Assembly (NCBI GenBank): GCA_964467985.1
Contig: CAYXTP010000007.1
Location: 1-64,000, forward strand
Direction of reading: 5' to 3'
Length of the DNA: 64,000 nt
From: GCA-2720975 sp964467985
Lineage (GTDB): Bacteria; Planctomycetota; UBA1135; GCA-002686595
Part shown: one piece after another, positions 9,155-18,238 of the stretch
Layout of the letters: each line of letters starts with the position of its first letter
How positions within the stretch are numbered: the stretch's first letter is position 1
The notes under the pieces: generated by a model
What the model was told of the DNA's origin: nothing
The model's input: only the letters and a program-made list of their open reading frames with translations
Database searches by the model: none
Position numbers and translations under genes: made by a program

Positions 9155-10455
9155 TGGACTATCTTGAACAAGGTCCCGTTGGATAGCAGCCCAGTACCCG
9201 TCACGCGAATCACATATAACTCACCCGCCCAGTCCTCTCCCATCCCGTGCATCGAATTTGTCGGGAAACTCCAATCGGTTCCGATCTTCAGCTGCGCATT
9301 CATGCTGAAGATCAGACTGTTCGGGGTGCCGGCATCGGTTCTTGAGACGGTTGGTGTTCCGGTAGTGCCAAACGTGGTGAAGATGTAATCACCCTGAAGT
9401 GAGGTGATCGTCCCCCGGTACACGTATCCGCCGATCAGGGCATCCTGGAAGGGGGGCTGCCCAAGATCATCCCAATAAATGCCAAAGGGCTTGGTGTATG
9501 GGGGAGCCGGGGAGGGTTCGCCACAATTGGGATCGGTATTACAGTTGGCGGGCTTCCAGTCAATCACGTGTGGGATTGCGGCCCAATCCCCCTCCACCCA
9601 AGGCCAGCCAAAATTCAAGACTGACGTTGTCCCCGCTGGCCACTTCAAAATGTCCCCGGTCGTGACCCCTCCCGAGGTCCCGATCCATACATCACCTCTG
9701 CCTACCCCGGCCCCATCCCCCCGGTCCACGCTGAACGCGTGCGGGTTTCGCAGTCCTTTCGCCAGCAGACTCGGAACCCACGGAGTCGATCCATCCACAT
9801 CGAAGACTAGGAGCTTCCCCAGGACTGACAAGTCGTCTTGGCAGGCGGTCGTTTCGCAACCACACGCGCCTTGCCCTCCGGCCTGGCTAGGGGCAAAGTC
9901 ATCACCAACGGCCCAGTACAAGCGGTTTTCACTACCCGGCGTCGTATCGAAGTGAATCTGGCCCGAAGAGTGAACCGCGGCCGACATCGGCGCCGTGAAC
10001 ATGTCTTCGGCCGAGTTGGGGTCGGCAAGGTCCCAGCCGAGGGGAACCTCATACTGCTCGATGACCGACTCCAGGGTGTTCTTGCGGTTGTAGCGTACGT
10101 AGACGAGGCGCTTGTTCGGGTCGGTCAAGAACTGAGGATGGAAAGCGAACCCCGTCACCCCGAAGAAATCCCCAATCGGACTGGTAGGAATCGCGGCCTT
10201 GGCAGACAGATCCAAGAACGTGATCACCAACGGGGGCAAACTGGGATTGGGCGGAAGCAGGTACTTGACTACCTTGGCCGTACCCCGTTCGCAGACGAGC
10301 AGGACATCGGAGGTCCCCGGCCAAGATGTCATGGCCACGGGAGTGTCTAGAAAGGACAGAACTTTGACCATTTCTTGGCCGCGAGCCGGTGGAATGCTCA
10401 GGAGCGAAACGGCGCAAAGAGAAGAGATGTACTTGAGGTAGGTCTGGCATGTCAT
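9151..10455 (-). CDS. Secreted sugar-dehydrogenase-like beta-propeller (GSDH/HHIP family)
   Basis: About 434 residues from ATG 10455; an in-frame TTG at 10491 is weaker. A signal peptide ends near PPARGQ. The remainder fits soluble aldose sugar dehydrogenases and HHIP-like propellers: GVTGFAFHPQF, VGDDF, LGKLLVFDVDG, GLRNPHAFSVDR, GDVWIG, NFGWPWVEGD and GGYVYRG in order. Some members oxidise aldoses with PQQ; I cannot confirm all PQQ and calcium ligands by eye, so enzymatic activity is inference. It overlaps the Kelch gene by four bases, making a two-gene unit, and the pair sits between the two argS 3'-end copies. It does not carry the terminal PGETW domain. Confidence 0.82.
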   Translation of the reverse strand: MTCQTYLKYISSLCAVSLLSIPPARGQEMVKVLSFLDTPVAMTSWPGTSDVLLVCERGTAKVVKYLLPPNPSLPPLVITFLDLSAKAAIPTSPIGDFFGVTGFAFHPQFLTDPNKRLVYVRYNRKNTLESVIEQYEVPLGWDLADPNSAEDMFTAPMSAAVHSSGQIHFDTTPGSENRLYWAVGDDFAPSQAGGQGACGCETTACQDDLSVLGKLLVFDVDGSTPWVPSLLAKGLRNPHAFSVDRGDGAGVGRGDVWIGTSGGVTTGDILKWPAGTTSVLNFGWPWVEGDWAAIPHVIDWKPANCNTDPNCGEPSPAPPYTKPFGIYWDDLGQPPFQDALIGGYVYRGTITSLQGDYIFTTFGTTGTPTVSRTDAGTPNSLIFSMNAQLKIGTDWSFPTNSMHGMGEDWAGELYVIRVTGTGLLSNGTLFKIVQ

Positions 10456-10760
10456 GCGAGGCTTTTTGGGGAGGATGAGCGAGAAATCCAACCTTCACCC
10501 TAGCCCACGGGGGCCGAATGGGCTCCTGCTCTTTGCGAAGTTGGGTTACCAAGCATGGGGAGGCGCACACAGGTGCAATCGAACGGGGCTGTGCCCCGTA
10601 CGCGGCTGCCTGGATTGTCCCAAAGCAAGGCAATTCCCATGCAGCGCCCGAACACCACTCATCGGCCCCAAGACCCTGTTTCAAGCCACAACCAGCCCAC
10701 GCGTGGGATTCTGCCCGCCCGCATGTGCACGATCGCACATGGGAACAAGGGCGGAGTCTG
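10456..10760. other. Intergenic stretch between argS and the secreted module
   Basis: About 305 bases separate the argS stop from the sugar-dehydrogenase-like gene. I see no gene, tRNA or convincing intrinsic terminator in it. It must hold the promoter of the leftward module unless that is read through from argS. Its right edge at 10761 is also the edge of the argS direct repeat. Confidence 0.5.
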
Positions 10761-12470
10761 TTACATCCGCTGCGGTGCACCGACGCCCAGGATACTGAGG
10801 GCGTTGGCCAGGACTTGGCGTACTCCGTCCACGAAGGCCAGGCGTGCGGCGGTGACTTCCGGGGCCTGGCCCAGGACACGTTCCTTGGCGATCCAGGTGT
10901 TGGTGTCGCGGCACAGGCCCAGGGCGTACGTGGTCAGCTCAGAAGGCTCGGCGTTGCGGGCGGCGCGGGACAGGACGGCGTTGAAGCGGCCGAGTTTGCC
11001 GAGGATGGGAGAGGCCTCGTTGAGAGAGCTCCAGTCGGGCGCGGGCACCGAATCCAGTTCAGCTTGCTCGGCGGCACCCTTGCGTAGGATCGAGGCCAGG
11101 CGCGCGTGGGTGTATTGGACGTAGGGGCCGGTGTCGCCTTCGAAGGAGAGGATCTCGCTCCAGACGAATTCCACGTCCTTGACGCGCTCGCGTTTGAGGT
11201 CGTTGAAGACCACGGCGCCCACGCCGACCATTTCGGCGACCTGCTCGCGGCCTTCCAGGTCGGGGTTCTTTTCGGCGATGACCTTGTCGGCTTCCGCGGC
11301 GGCCTCGTCGAGTACGTCTTCCAGGAAGACGACCCGGCCTTCGCGCGTGCTCATCTTGCCCTCAGGCAGGCGCATCATGCCGAAGTCGATGTGCTCCATG
11401 CGTGGCTCCCAATCGAGACCCATGCGCGCCAGCACGTGCTTGAGTTGACGGAAGTGCAGGCGTTGGTCGCCGCCCACCACGTACAGGCTGCGCTCGAACC
11501 CGTACAACTCCCAGCGGTGGAAGGCGGCAGCCAGGTCGCGGGTGGCGTAGAGGGTTGTGCCGTCAGTCTTGCGCAGTAGGCAGGGTGGGATGTCCTCGCC
11601 AAACTCGTCGAGGCGCACAATCAGGGCGCCTTCCGATTCTTCGGTGATACCGGCAGCCACGATGCGCTCGACCGTAGCCTCGAGGTGGGATTCGTAGAAA
11701 GCCTCGCCGCGGACCTCATCGAAGTGCACACCCAGACGGTCGTAGATCTTGTCGAACTCGGACAGGGAGAGCTGCGTCAGGTGGCGCCAGGTGGCGCGCA
11801 CGTGGCCGTCTTCGCCGCTCTCGAGTTCCTTGAAAGCGTCACGGCCGGCTTGCTTCAGCTCGGGATCGGACTCTTCCTCTTCGTGGTAGCGCACATACAA
11901 GGCCAAGAGCGCCTTGATGGGATCCGTCTCCAAGTCCACCGTACCGCCCCAGCGATCCACGGCCGCCACCAACTTGCCGAACTGACTGCCCCAGTCACCG
12001 ATGTGATTGATACCCACCGTCTTGTAACCCAGGGCAGTGTGCAGGCGCTGGATCGCGGCACCGATCACCGTCGAGCGCAGGTGCCCGACGGACATGGGTT
12101 TAGCGATGTTAGGCGAAGACAGATCGATGACGATGGTCTTGCCTTGGCCTTCGTCACTGCCGCCATAAGCTGTTCCCTGTTCGTCGACTTGCGCCAAGAT
12201 GCTGGAGGCCAGCAGTGTCGGCTCGACCGTGAAGTTCAGGAAGGGGCCCGTGGCCTTGGCCGTGATGCCTTCCAAGCGCGCATTGAGTTTGCCCTCTAAT
12301 TCCCCCGCGATCTTGGGCGGCGCGGACTTCAGCTGCTTGGCCAGTACGAAGCAAGGAAAGGCGATGTCTCCCATGCTTGCATCGCGCGGAGTCTCCAACC
12401 GCACGGCGTCGGGGTCGATCCCAGTCTCGGCGATGAGGGCGTCACGAACGGCGTCTAGGAACTGCTGCAT
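10761..12470 (-). CDS. argS: Arginyl-tRNA synthetase
   Basis: Full-length class I synthetase of 569 residues that charges tRNA-Arg. The HIGH-type signature is SSPNIAKPMSVGHLRS (about residues 115-130) and the KMSKS equivalent is GKMSTREG. An N-terminal Arg-tRNA additional domain precedes the catalytic core, and the C-terminal DALR domain ends the protein (LSRAARNAEPSELTTYALGL onward). The start is ATG 12470. The last 213 codons are duplicated to the left at 6995-7633, but this copy is complete. The ABC-F gene lies 48 bases upstream on the same strand. Confidence 0.97.
   Translation of the reverse strand: MQQFLDAVRDALIAETGIDPDAVRLETPRDASMGDIAFPCFVLAKQLKSAPPKIAGELEGKLNARLEGITAKATGPFLNFTVEPTLLASSILAQVDEQGTAYGGSDEGQGKTIVIDLSSPNIAKPMSVGHLRSTVIGAAIQRLHTALGYKTVGINHIGDWGSQFGKLVAAVDRWGGTVDLETDPIKALLALYVRYHEEEESDPELKQAGRDAFKELESGEDGHVRATWRHLTQLSLSEFDKIYDRLGVHFDEVRGEAFYESHLEATVERIVAAGITEESEGALIVRLDEFGEDIPPCLLRKTDGTTLYATRDLAAAFHRWELYGFERSLYVVGGDQRLHFRQLKHVLARMGLDWEPRMEHIDFGMMRLPEGKMSTREGRVVFLEDVLDEAAAEADKVIAEKNPDLEGREQVAEMVGVGAVVFNDLKRERVKDVEFVWSEILSFEGDTGPYVQYTHARLASILRKGAAEQAELDSVPAPDWSSLNEASPILGKLGRFNAVLSRAARNAEPSELTTYALGLCRDTNTWIAKERVLGQAPEVTAARLAFVDGVRQVLANALSILGVGAPQRM
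10762..11402. repeat. Direct repeat, right copy (argS 3' end, intact gene)
   Basis: This is the partner of 6996-7636. The repeat begins within the argS stop codon and extends to the codons for EPRM. Between the copies lie 3125 bases holding the Kelch and sugar-dehydrogenase-like genes. Confidence 0.92.
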
Positions 12471-12518
12471 GGGATTGGCTGGGTGTCCGCCAGGGGCAGG
12501 ATACGGCTCGCGAAGGGG

Positions 12519-14435
12519 CTAGGACCAGTTTTCCCAGTCTTCATTGGACTGTTCGAGCTCTTGGGAAACTTCCGAGATGCGGATCTGCGTATCGCGCAGC
12601 TTGTCGGGGTTTGAGAAGACCTCCTCGGTGGCGCAGGCGCTGTTGAGTTGCTCCAACTCTTCTTCAAGAGCGATGATGCGCTTTTCTAGCCGGGCGAACT
12701 GGTACGGGTTGCGCACCTTGCCCGTCCCCGATCGCCCCTGCTTGGACTCCTTGGGCTTGGACTCTGATGCCTCCCGGGCTGTTCGTTTTGCTTGCGCGAC
12801 GGCATCGGAGCGTGCCTCAGTGGCCGCTGTCCGTTCCGCTTCCTTGACCTTGCGCCAGGCTGTGTAGTTCCCCTCGAACTCGCGAATGCCCCCATCGCCA
12901 ACCTCGATGATGTGCGTGCACAGCCCGTCCAGAAATTCGCGGTCGTGACTGATGCACACCAGCGCACCTTGAAACTCCGAGAGCATTTCCTCTAGAGCTG
13001 TGCGACTCGCCAGGTCCAGGTGGTTCGTGGGCTCGTCCAGCGCCATCCAGCTAGGCTTGCTGAGCACTAGCAAGGCCAGGCACAAGCGGGCGCGTTCACC
13101 CCCGGACAGCGCTGCCACAGACTTGCTCACGCCGTTACCTCGGAACAGGAAACGAGCCAGGTGCGAACGAATCTCCAAGTCGGTCATGGTCGGATAGCGC
13201 CGTCCGATCTCCGTGTGCGGGGTTCCATCGTCGCGCAGGTGCGATGTGTTCTGGTCGTAGTAGGCCACCTCGGCACCGTGTCCGTAGGTCACGGATCCAG
13301 CCAGGGCGGTCATGCGCCCAGCCAGGATCTTCATCAGCGTGGACTTGCCCGAGCCATTGGGCCCGACGACTCCGATGCGTTGTCCGCGGCCGATGCGGAG
13401 CTCCACGTCCTTGAAGAGCACATTGCCCTCGTAGCCACCACTCAGGCCTGTGGCCAGCAGGACCCTCTCGCCCCCACGCGCGGCCTGGGGCGCTCGAATC
13501 ACAGGCCGACGAATATCGTGATGCGGAGCTTCAATGCGCTCCACATGACTGAGCTTCTTGGCCCGTCCCTTGGCTTCGGCCGTGCGTTGACTACCCATGT
13601 GCTTTTTGATGAAGCTCTCTTCCTTGCGCACGTGTTCTTGCTGCTGCTTGTAACGCCGCAGGTGGTCGTCGTAGCGCTCCTGCTTCAGCACCAAGTACTT
13701 CGAGTAGTTGCCCGGATAGGTACTGAGCTCACCGAACTCCAATTCGACGATGCGTTGAACGGAGTTCTGCAAGAGACGCCGATCGTGGGACACCACGAGC
13801 ACCGCGCTGCGAATCTCGGACAAGTACTTCTCGAGCCATTCGATGCCCTCCAGGTCCAAGTGGTTTGTGGGCTCGTCCAGCAGCAACAGGTCGTGATCGG
13901 CGACCAACTCACGCGCCAAGGCCACGCGGTTCTTCTCTCCACCCGAGAGGGAGCGTGCTTCGCGCTCCAAGAACTCGGCACCCAGTCCGATTCCAGACAG
14001 CACGGTCTCCACCCGACGTTCGGTCTCCCACCCGCCAAGTTCGTCCACGCGCCCTGTCAATTCGTCGTGTTCACGCATCAGGCGATCCAGGGCGGTGCCT
14101 GTGGCCGTGCTCATCTCTTCGCCGATGGCCTCAATGCGTCTCAGGAGGCCCTTGGTCTCGTCCAAACCGGACTCCACGTAGTCTCGAACACTCAATCCCG
14201 GGGCGAAGACCGGACGCTGCGGCACGAAGCCCATACGCGCACCTCGGCGCAAGGCCACGGTGCCCCAGTCAGGGGACTCTTCACCGGTGATGATCCGAAA
14301 CAGCGTGGTCTTGCCTCCGCCGTTGCGCCCCACGATGCCGATGGTCACACCCGGATCGAGCAACAGCGACGCGCCCTTCAGGATTTCCTGGGCACCGTAA
14401 TGCTTCTTCAGGTCATTGATGGAGAGCAGGGTCAT
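12519..14435 (-). CDS. ABC-F family ATPase (ribosome-associated type)
   Basis: About 638 residues from ATG 14435; the frame is open further to 14642, but that part runs antisense through the PyrK-like gene and is not used. Two ABC domains lie in tandem without membrane segments: first Walker A GRNGGGKTT (residues 36-44), LSGGEKNRVALA and LLLLDEPTNHLD; second Walker A GPNGSGKST, LSGGERARLCLA and ALDEPTNHLD. Between them is the ABC-F interdomain linker (YSKYLVLKQERYDDHLRRYK). The C-terminus is charged and ends in a predicted coiled coil (LEKRIIALEEELEQL), as in Uup/YdiF-type members. These proteins act at the ribosome or on branched DNA; which subtype this is cannot be decided here. Confidence 0.93.
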   Translation of the reverse strand: MTLLSINDLKKHYGAQEILKGASLLLDPGVTIGIVGRNGGGKTTLFRIITGEESPDWGTVALRRGARMGFVPQRPVFAPGLSVRDYVESGLDETKGLLRRIEAIGEEMSTATGTALDRLMREHDELTGRVDELGGWETERRVETVLSGIGLGAEFLEREARSLSGGEKNRVALARELVADHDLLLLDEPTNHLDLEGIEWLEKYLSEIRSAVLVVSHDRRLLQNSVQRIVELEFGELSTYPGNYSKYLVLKQERYDDHLRRYKQQQEHVRKEESFIKKHMGSQRTAEAKGRAKKLSHVERIEAPHHDIRRPVIRAPQAARGGERVLLATGLSGGYEGNVLFKDVELRIGRGQRIGVVGPNGSGKSTLMKILAGRMTALAGSVTYGHGAEVAYYDQNTSHLRDDGTPHTEIGRRYPTMTDLEIRSHLARFLFRGNGVSKSVAALSGGERARLCLALLVLSKPSWMALDEPTNHLDLASRTALEEMLSEFQGALVCISHDREFLDGLCTHIIEVGDGGIREFEGNYTAWRKVKEAERTAATEARSDAVAQAKRTAREASESKPKESKQGRSGTGKVRNPYQFARLEKRIIALEEELEQLNSACATEEVFSNPDKLRDTQIRISEVSQELEQSNEDWENWS

Positions 14436-14553
14436 GATGCACTGTCCGGAGCGTCTTTCCGGGCGAAATAGAATAGCGGCAGCGGATGCATGCGCCAGAC
14501 GCGACGTGCGTCTCCACGGGACTAGCCCACGCCGTATGGTAGGATCCCCCCCG

Positions 14554-15393
14554 ATGCCCGCCCCGCCCATTGACGCTCGCTCCCAATGCGCCCAGGTGTT
14601 GGCCATTGAGCCCTGTGGGGCGGACGGCGTACTTCTGCGCATTCAGCTAGGCGAACCCGTTGCCCCTTTACGGGCTGGTCGATTCTTCATGCTGCGGCGG
14701 ACGGACGGTACTTCGCCTTGCATCCCGCGACCCTTCTCGGTCTATCGGCAACATGCTGATGGCAGCCTGGAATTCCTGATCAAGGTCATGGGCCAAGGCA
14801 CGCGAGCCCTAGCCGCGAGTTCGCCTGGCACCGAGCTCCTTTGCGTTGGTCCACTAGGCAACGGATTTCCAGCATTCGAGGAGGACCTGCCGCGGGTCAT
14901 GCTGGCTGGCGGCATCGGTTCGGCGCCCTTCTACCTGGCCATTCAGCAGGCTCTGGCGGGTAGCCATGGGCCGCCGGTCGCACCCGAGAACCTGACTCTG
15001 ATCTACGGCGGGCGACACGCTGGTTTCCTCTATGACCTGGAGGCCTTCGTGGAATTGGGCGTTCGAGTGCTGGCCGCCACCGACGACGGCTCCTCCGGCT
15101 TTCACGGCAACGTGCTCGACTGCCTGCGCAAGCAGTGGGACGTGGGGGAGATCCCCGCTGCCGTTCACCTGCTCACCTGCGGCCCCGAGCCCATGATGCA
15201 AGCCGTCGCCGCTGAGGCGACCAGCAGGCAGCTCGACTGTTGGGTCTCACTTGAAACCTACATGGGTTGCGGCGTGGGGATCTGCAACGGCTGCAACTTG
15301 AACACGCGACCCGATGGCCCTCTCGGCGACTGGCCTGTGGCCAAGGCCTGCGTGGACGGCCCGGTGTTCCCCACCGGTGCGATCGAGTTGTAG
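14554..15393 (+). CDS. PyrK-like iron-sulfur/FAD electron-transfer subunit
   Basis: 279 residues from ATG 14554, which has AGGA about nine bases upstream. The protein shows a ferredoxin-reductase-type FAD domain (IPRPFSVYR, about residues 54-62, with GQGTRAL), a nucleotide domain (MLAGGIGSAPFYLAI and LTCGPEPMMQAV), and a terminal [2Fe-2S] cysteine cluster CGVGICNGC with a fourth Cys in KACVDGPVF. This is the layout of the electron-transfer subunit of class 1B dihydroorotate dehydrogenase. No pyrD lies beside it in the window, so pairing with a distant PyrD or another partner is inference. It diverges from the ABC-F gene. Confidence 0.82.
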   Translation: MPAPPIDARSQCAQVLAIEPCGADGVLLRIQLGEPVAPLRAGRFFMLRRTDGTSPCIPRPFSVYRQHADGSLEFLIKVMGQGTRALAASSPGTELLCVGPLGNGFPAFEEDLPRVMLAGGIGSAPFYLAIQQALAGSHGPPVAPENLTLIYGGRHAGFLYDLEAFVELGVRVLAATDDGSSGFHGNVLDCLRKQWDVGEIPAAVHLLTCGPEPMMQAVAAEATSRQLDCWVSLETYMGCGVGICNGCNLNTRPDGPLGDWPVAKACVDGPVFPTGAIEL

Positions 15394-15402
15394 ACGCGCG
15401 GT

Positions 15403-18150
15403 CTACTGACCGATGATCGCTTCCAGCACTTGGCGCACGGCTGCGCGGTAACTGGGGTCGGTGATTCCGCTCGAGGTTTCCAAGCGCTCAAGAGCCATGG
15501 CTGCCAGACGCGCGGCTTCGGCGCCCATGCCCGGCTTGTGTGACATGATGATGGCCAGGTCGTGGTAGGCGTGAAACGAATCGGAATCGTAGGCGATGGC
15601 CGTGCGGTATGCGTCCGCCGCATCGTCCTCGCGGCCCATGCTCAGCAGGTAACTACCGAGCTCATAGTACATGGTACTCATCCCCTTGGCCGGAGTACTC
15701 TCGTCGCTCCCATAGAGGGCGATGGCTCCCTCAAGCCAGTCAATGGCGTGCACAAAGTCGCTGCGTGCGGCGTCGAGCCGGGAGAGGGCGAGTAGGTCTT
15801 CACGTTTCGGACCGAGTAGACCTTTCAGCGCCTCGTGCAAGACCTGACGGGAACTGTCCGGGGGGCCCAGGGCATAGGCCCGGCGCAAGTAGGGCAAGGC
15901 CGCTTCAGCTGTGGTAGGCGAGGAGAGGAGCAGTTTGGCCATCGAGCCGTTCGCGTCGAAGTTCGTTGGAAGCAACTCGCATGCCCGACCCAGGGCCGCC
16001 GCTGCCTCGGCCACCTGGCCCTGCGCGGCCAAGACCTTGCCCCTTTGCAATAGGGCCTGGGCGTGGTCGGGCTGCTTTTGAAGGACGCTGTCGAAGCGCG
16101 CCAGGGCCGTGGTCAGGTCGCCGCGCACGGCGGCCAACATACCCAGATAATGCAGAGGTTCGACGCTCTTGGGGTTGGAAGCCAGGGCCGCGTCCAGATG
16201 TCTGCGCGCCACGTCGAAGCGACCTCCGTCGATAGCCGCCTTGGCAGCATTCATCAGATCGTCGAGATGGTCGGGGCGGTAGCGCAAGGCCTGTTCGAAG
16301 CACTTGCGGGCGTCGTCCCACTTCTGCTGGTCAGCTAGAGCAAGACCCAAGTTGTGCCAGGCCTCGGGGTAGGCGGGCTTGTCGGAGACTAGTTCGCGCA
16401 ACAGCTGTTCGGCCTCGGGCAATCGCCCCTGACGCAGCAGCACCGTTCCGAGGCCGAGCTTGGCTTGGAAGTTGTCGGGCCAGCGCTTGAGCGTCTGTTC
16501 AAAGATGAGCTGAGCGACGCCCAGGTCCCTCTCTTGGCTGGCCAGCGCCTGGAACATGTGACACCAAGCCTGACCGATGTTGGCCTGTAGCCGATCGTCC
16601 AAAGACCACATGACCGTGTTGTCGGGTCGCCGTTGGTCTGGCGTCGTGCCGTTGATCAACAAGCTCAAGACATCAGCCTTCTGGGCGGGTGTTTGGTCAG
16701 GCGTGAAAACGGGTTCACGATCTCCGTAGTCCGTCCCCAGCTTCAGCGACATCAAGAAGTGGAACGCAGCCTCGTCCAGGTCGTCTTGTGAGCCCAGTAG
16801 GTGATAGCGCTCCAGCAGGACGTTGCCCATGCCCCAGCGCACGTAGGTGTTGTCGGGAGACTTGGCGACGGCGGCTCGGAAAAAGATCTCGTTGTCAGAG
16901 AACTGGGCGCTGTAGGCATAGGAGCGATACCCACACCCCAGAGCCAGGATGACGAGAATCCCAAATGCGAGGTTCTCCTTCATGAACCGGCGCAGAGTCC
17001 AGCCGACCAGCAGGGACCCGAAAACGGCGGGTACGTAGAGGTAGCGATCCGAAATGGGGAAGGCCCCTGCGCTGTCGAAGCGAATGAGGACCAACAAGAA
17101 CGAAGTGGGCAGGGCGAGTAGCAGAAACAAGGGCAGTTGCTTGCGCGACAAGGCGGCCCAGCTGGTGGCGATGAGCCAAGCCACGGTGAAGCCCAGGGCT
17201 TTGAACCACGGGATGTACCCGTCGGGCAACTCAGGGCGGACCTGACGGAAGACCTCCTGATCGATGGGCAAGAACAGGTGCCCCAGGAATCCCCCCAGGA
17301 TCTCGATGCGGAACTGCTGTGACCTTGCTGCGTCGAGCGCGAAGTCCGCCGAGCGAATGTCCAGTCCGGCCTGGACGCTGCTAAATGTGTACATCCGTCC
17401 GGCCATGTAAATCAGCAGGGCAGTCAACAATGGCGCGTAGGCTCGCAGCAGATCAGCGGCTGGGTCATCGGAGAGTTGAGAGCCTTCCGGGCCAGGCTTG
17501 GCAAGCCACCCACGAACCAGATCGAACACGAATAATATCGCGATCAACGTCAGCCCCTGCTCTTTAGCAAGCAGGGCGAAAAGTAGCCAGACGCCCGAAC
17601 CGATTGGCGAACCCTTGGACCCCTCTTCGCGATACTTGACGAAGGCATCCATGGCCAACAGGGCGAACAGCCCATGCAGGGGGTCGTTGACCGCTGAAAT
17701 CCAAGCAACGCTCTCCACGTGGGTGGGGTGCAGAGCAAAAAGCAGTGCGGCGCCCAGGCCCAGAGTCGAACTTCGCAACAGGCGTGACGCCAGACGCCAA
17801 GCAACAAGACTGGCCAAGACGTGCAATCCCAAGGACAGCACGTGATAGCCCTGTGGCTCGACGCCGGTCAGCGTGCGACCCAGCGCTAACACGACCGTGG
17901 TCAAGGGCCGCCAGTACGAGTTCGTGAATTCAGCGGTCGGGTCAAAGGACCAGTAAGGTTCAAAGAACGCCCCAAGCGCAGCACCCAGGGAATGCAGGCG
18001 CAGGTTCTTGAGAACCAGTAGCCGGTCGTCGTAGACGAAGTCCCCGCTCAAGGCCTGGCTGTAAACCAAGACCACGGCCAAGGTGATCAGAGTCGCACCA
18101 GCGACACGCACCTTCCACGTTTTGCTCCTACGCAGCATGTCCCAGACCAT
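15403..18150 (-). CDS. Large membrane protein with TPR repeats (TMTC-like)
   Basis: 915 residues. The N-terminal half (about 1-430) has some ten membrane segments and blocks typical of TMTC-like GT-C glycosyltransferases: SGDFVYDDRLLVLKNLRLHS with an acidic pair after the first helix, SYWRPLTT, GYHVLSLGLHVLASLVAW and LHPTHVESVAWISAVNDPL. The C-terminal half is a chain of about eight TPR units (for example AYPEAWHNLGLALADQQKWD and ARFDSVLQKQPDHAQALLQR). The layout suggests a membrane-bound glycosyl or mannosyl transferase with a protein-interaction tail, but no activity can be proved. It is divergent from the NAD-epimerase, with 88 bases between starts. Confidence 0.75.
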   Translation of the reverse strand: MVWDMLRRSKTWKVRVAGATLITLAVVLVYSQALSGDFVYDDRLLVLKNLRLHSLGAALGAFFEPYWSFDPTAEFTNSYWRPLTTVVLALGRTLTGVEPQGYHVLSLGLHVLASLVAWRLASRLLRSSTLGLGAALLFALHPTHVESVAWISAVNDPLHGLFALLAMDAFVKYREEGSKGSPIGSGVWLLFALLAKEQGLTLIAILFVFDLVRGWLAKPGPEGSQLSDDPAADLLRAYAPLLTALLIYMAGRMYTFSSVQAGLDIRSADFALDAARSQQFRIEILGGFLGHLFLPIDQEVFRQVRPELPDGYIPWFKALGFTVAWLIATSWAALSRKQLPLFLLLALPTSFLLVLIRFDSAGAFPISDRYLYVPAVFGSLLVGWTLRRFMKENLAFGILVILALGCGYRSYAYSAQFSDNEIFFRAAVAKSPDNTYVRWGMGNVLLERYHLLGSQDDLDEAAFHFLMSLKLGTDYGDREPVFTPDQTPAQKADVLSLLINGTTPDQRRPDNTVMWSLDDRLQANIGQAWCHMFQALASQERDLGVAQLIFEQTLKRWPDNFQAKLGLGTVLLRQGRLPEAEQLLRELVSDKPAYPEAWHNLGLALADQQKWDDARKCFEQALRYRPDHLDDLMNAAKAAIDGGRFDVARRHLDAALASNPKSVEPLHYLGMLAAVRGDLTTALARFDSVLQKQPDHAQALLQRGKVLAAQGQVAEAAAALGRACELLPTNFDANGSMAKLLLSSPTTAEAALPYLRRAYALGPPDSSRQVLHEALKGLLGPKREDLLALSRLDAARSDFVHAIDWLEGAIALYGSDESTPAKGMSTMYYELGSYLLSMGREDDAADAYRTAIAYDSDSFHAYHDLAIIMSHKPGMGAEAARLAAMALERLETSSGITDPSYRAAVRQVLEAIIGQ

Positions 18151-18238
18151 ACCCGGTCTCCGGCGGATGAGTTACCGGGCGTCCTCGATCCCCTGATTAC
18201 CCTAAGATGGGTGGGCTGCGAATCGCCGCGATCTTCCC

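Noticed and set aside
10049..10879. Open frame sharing its first 39 residues with one at 6892-7113
   Set aside because: The identity only reflects the argS duplication read in another frame; no independent gene.
13161..14471. A 436-codon open frame on the + strand
   Set aside because: Antisense to the ABC-F gene, which has two full ABC domains.
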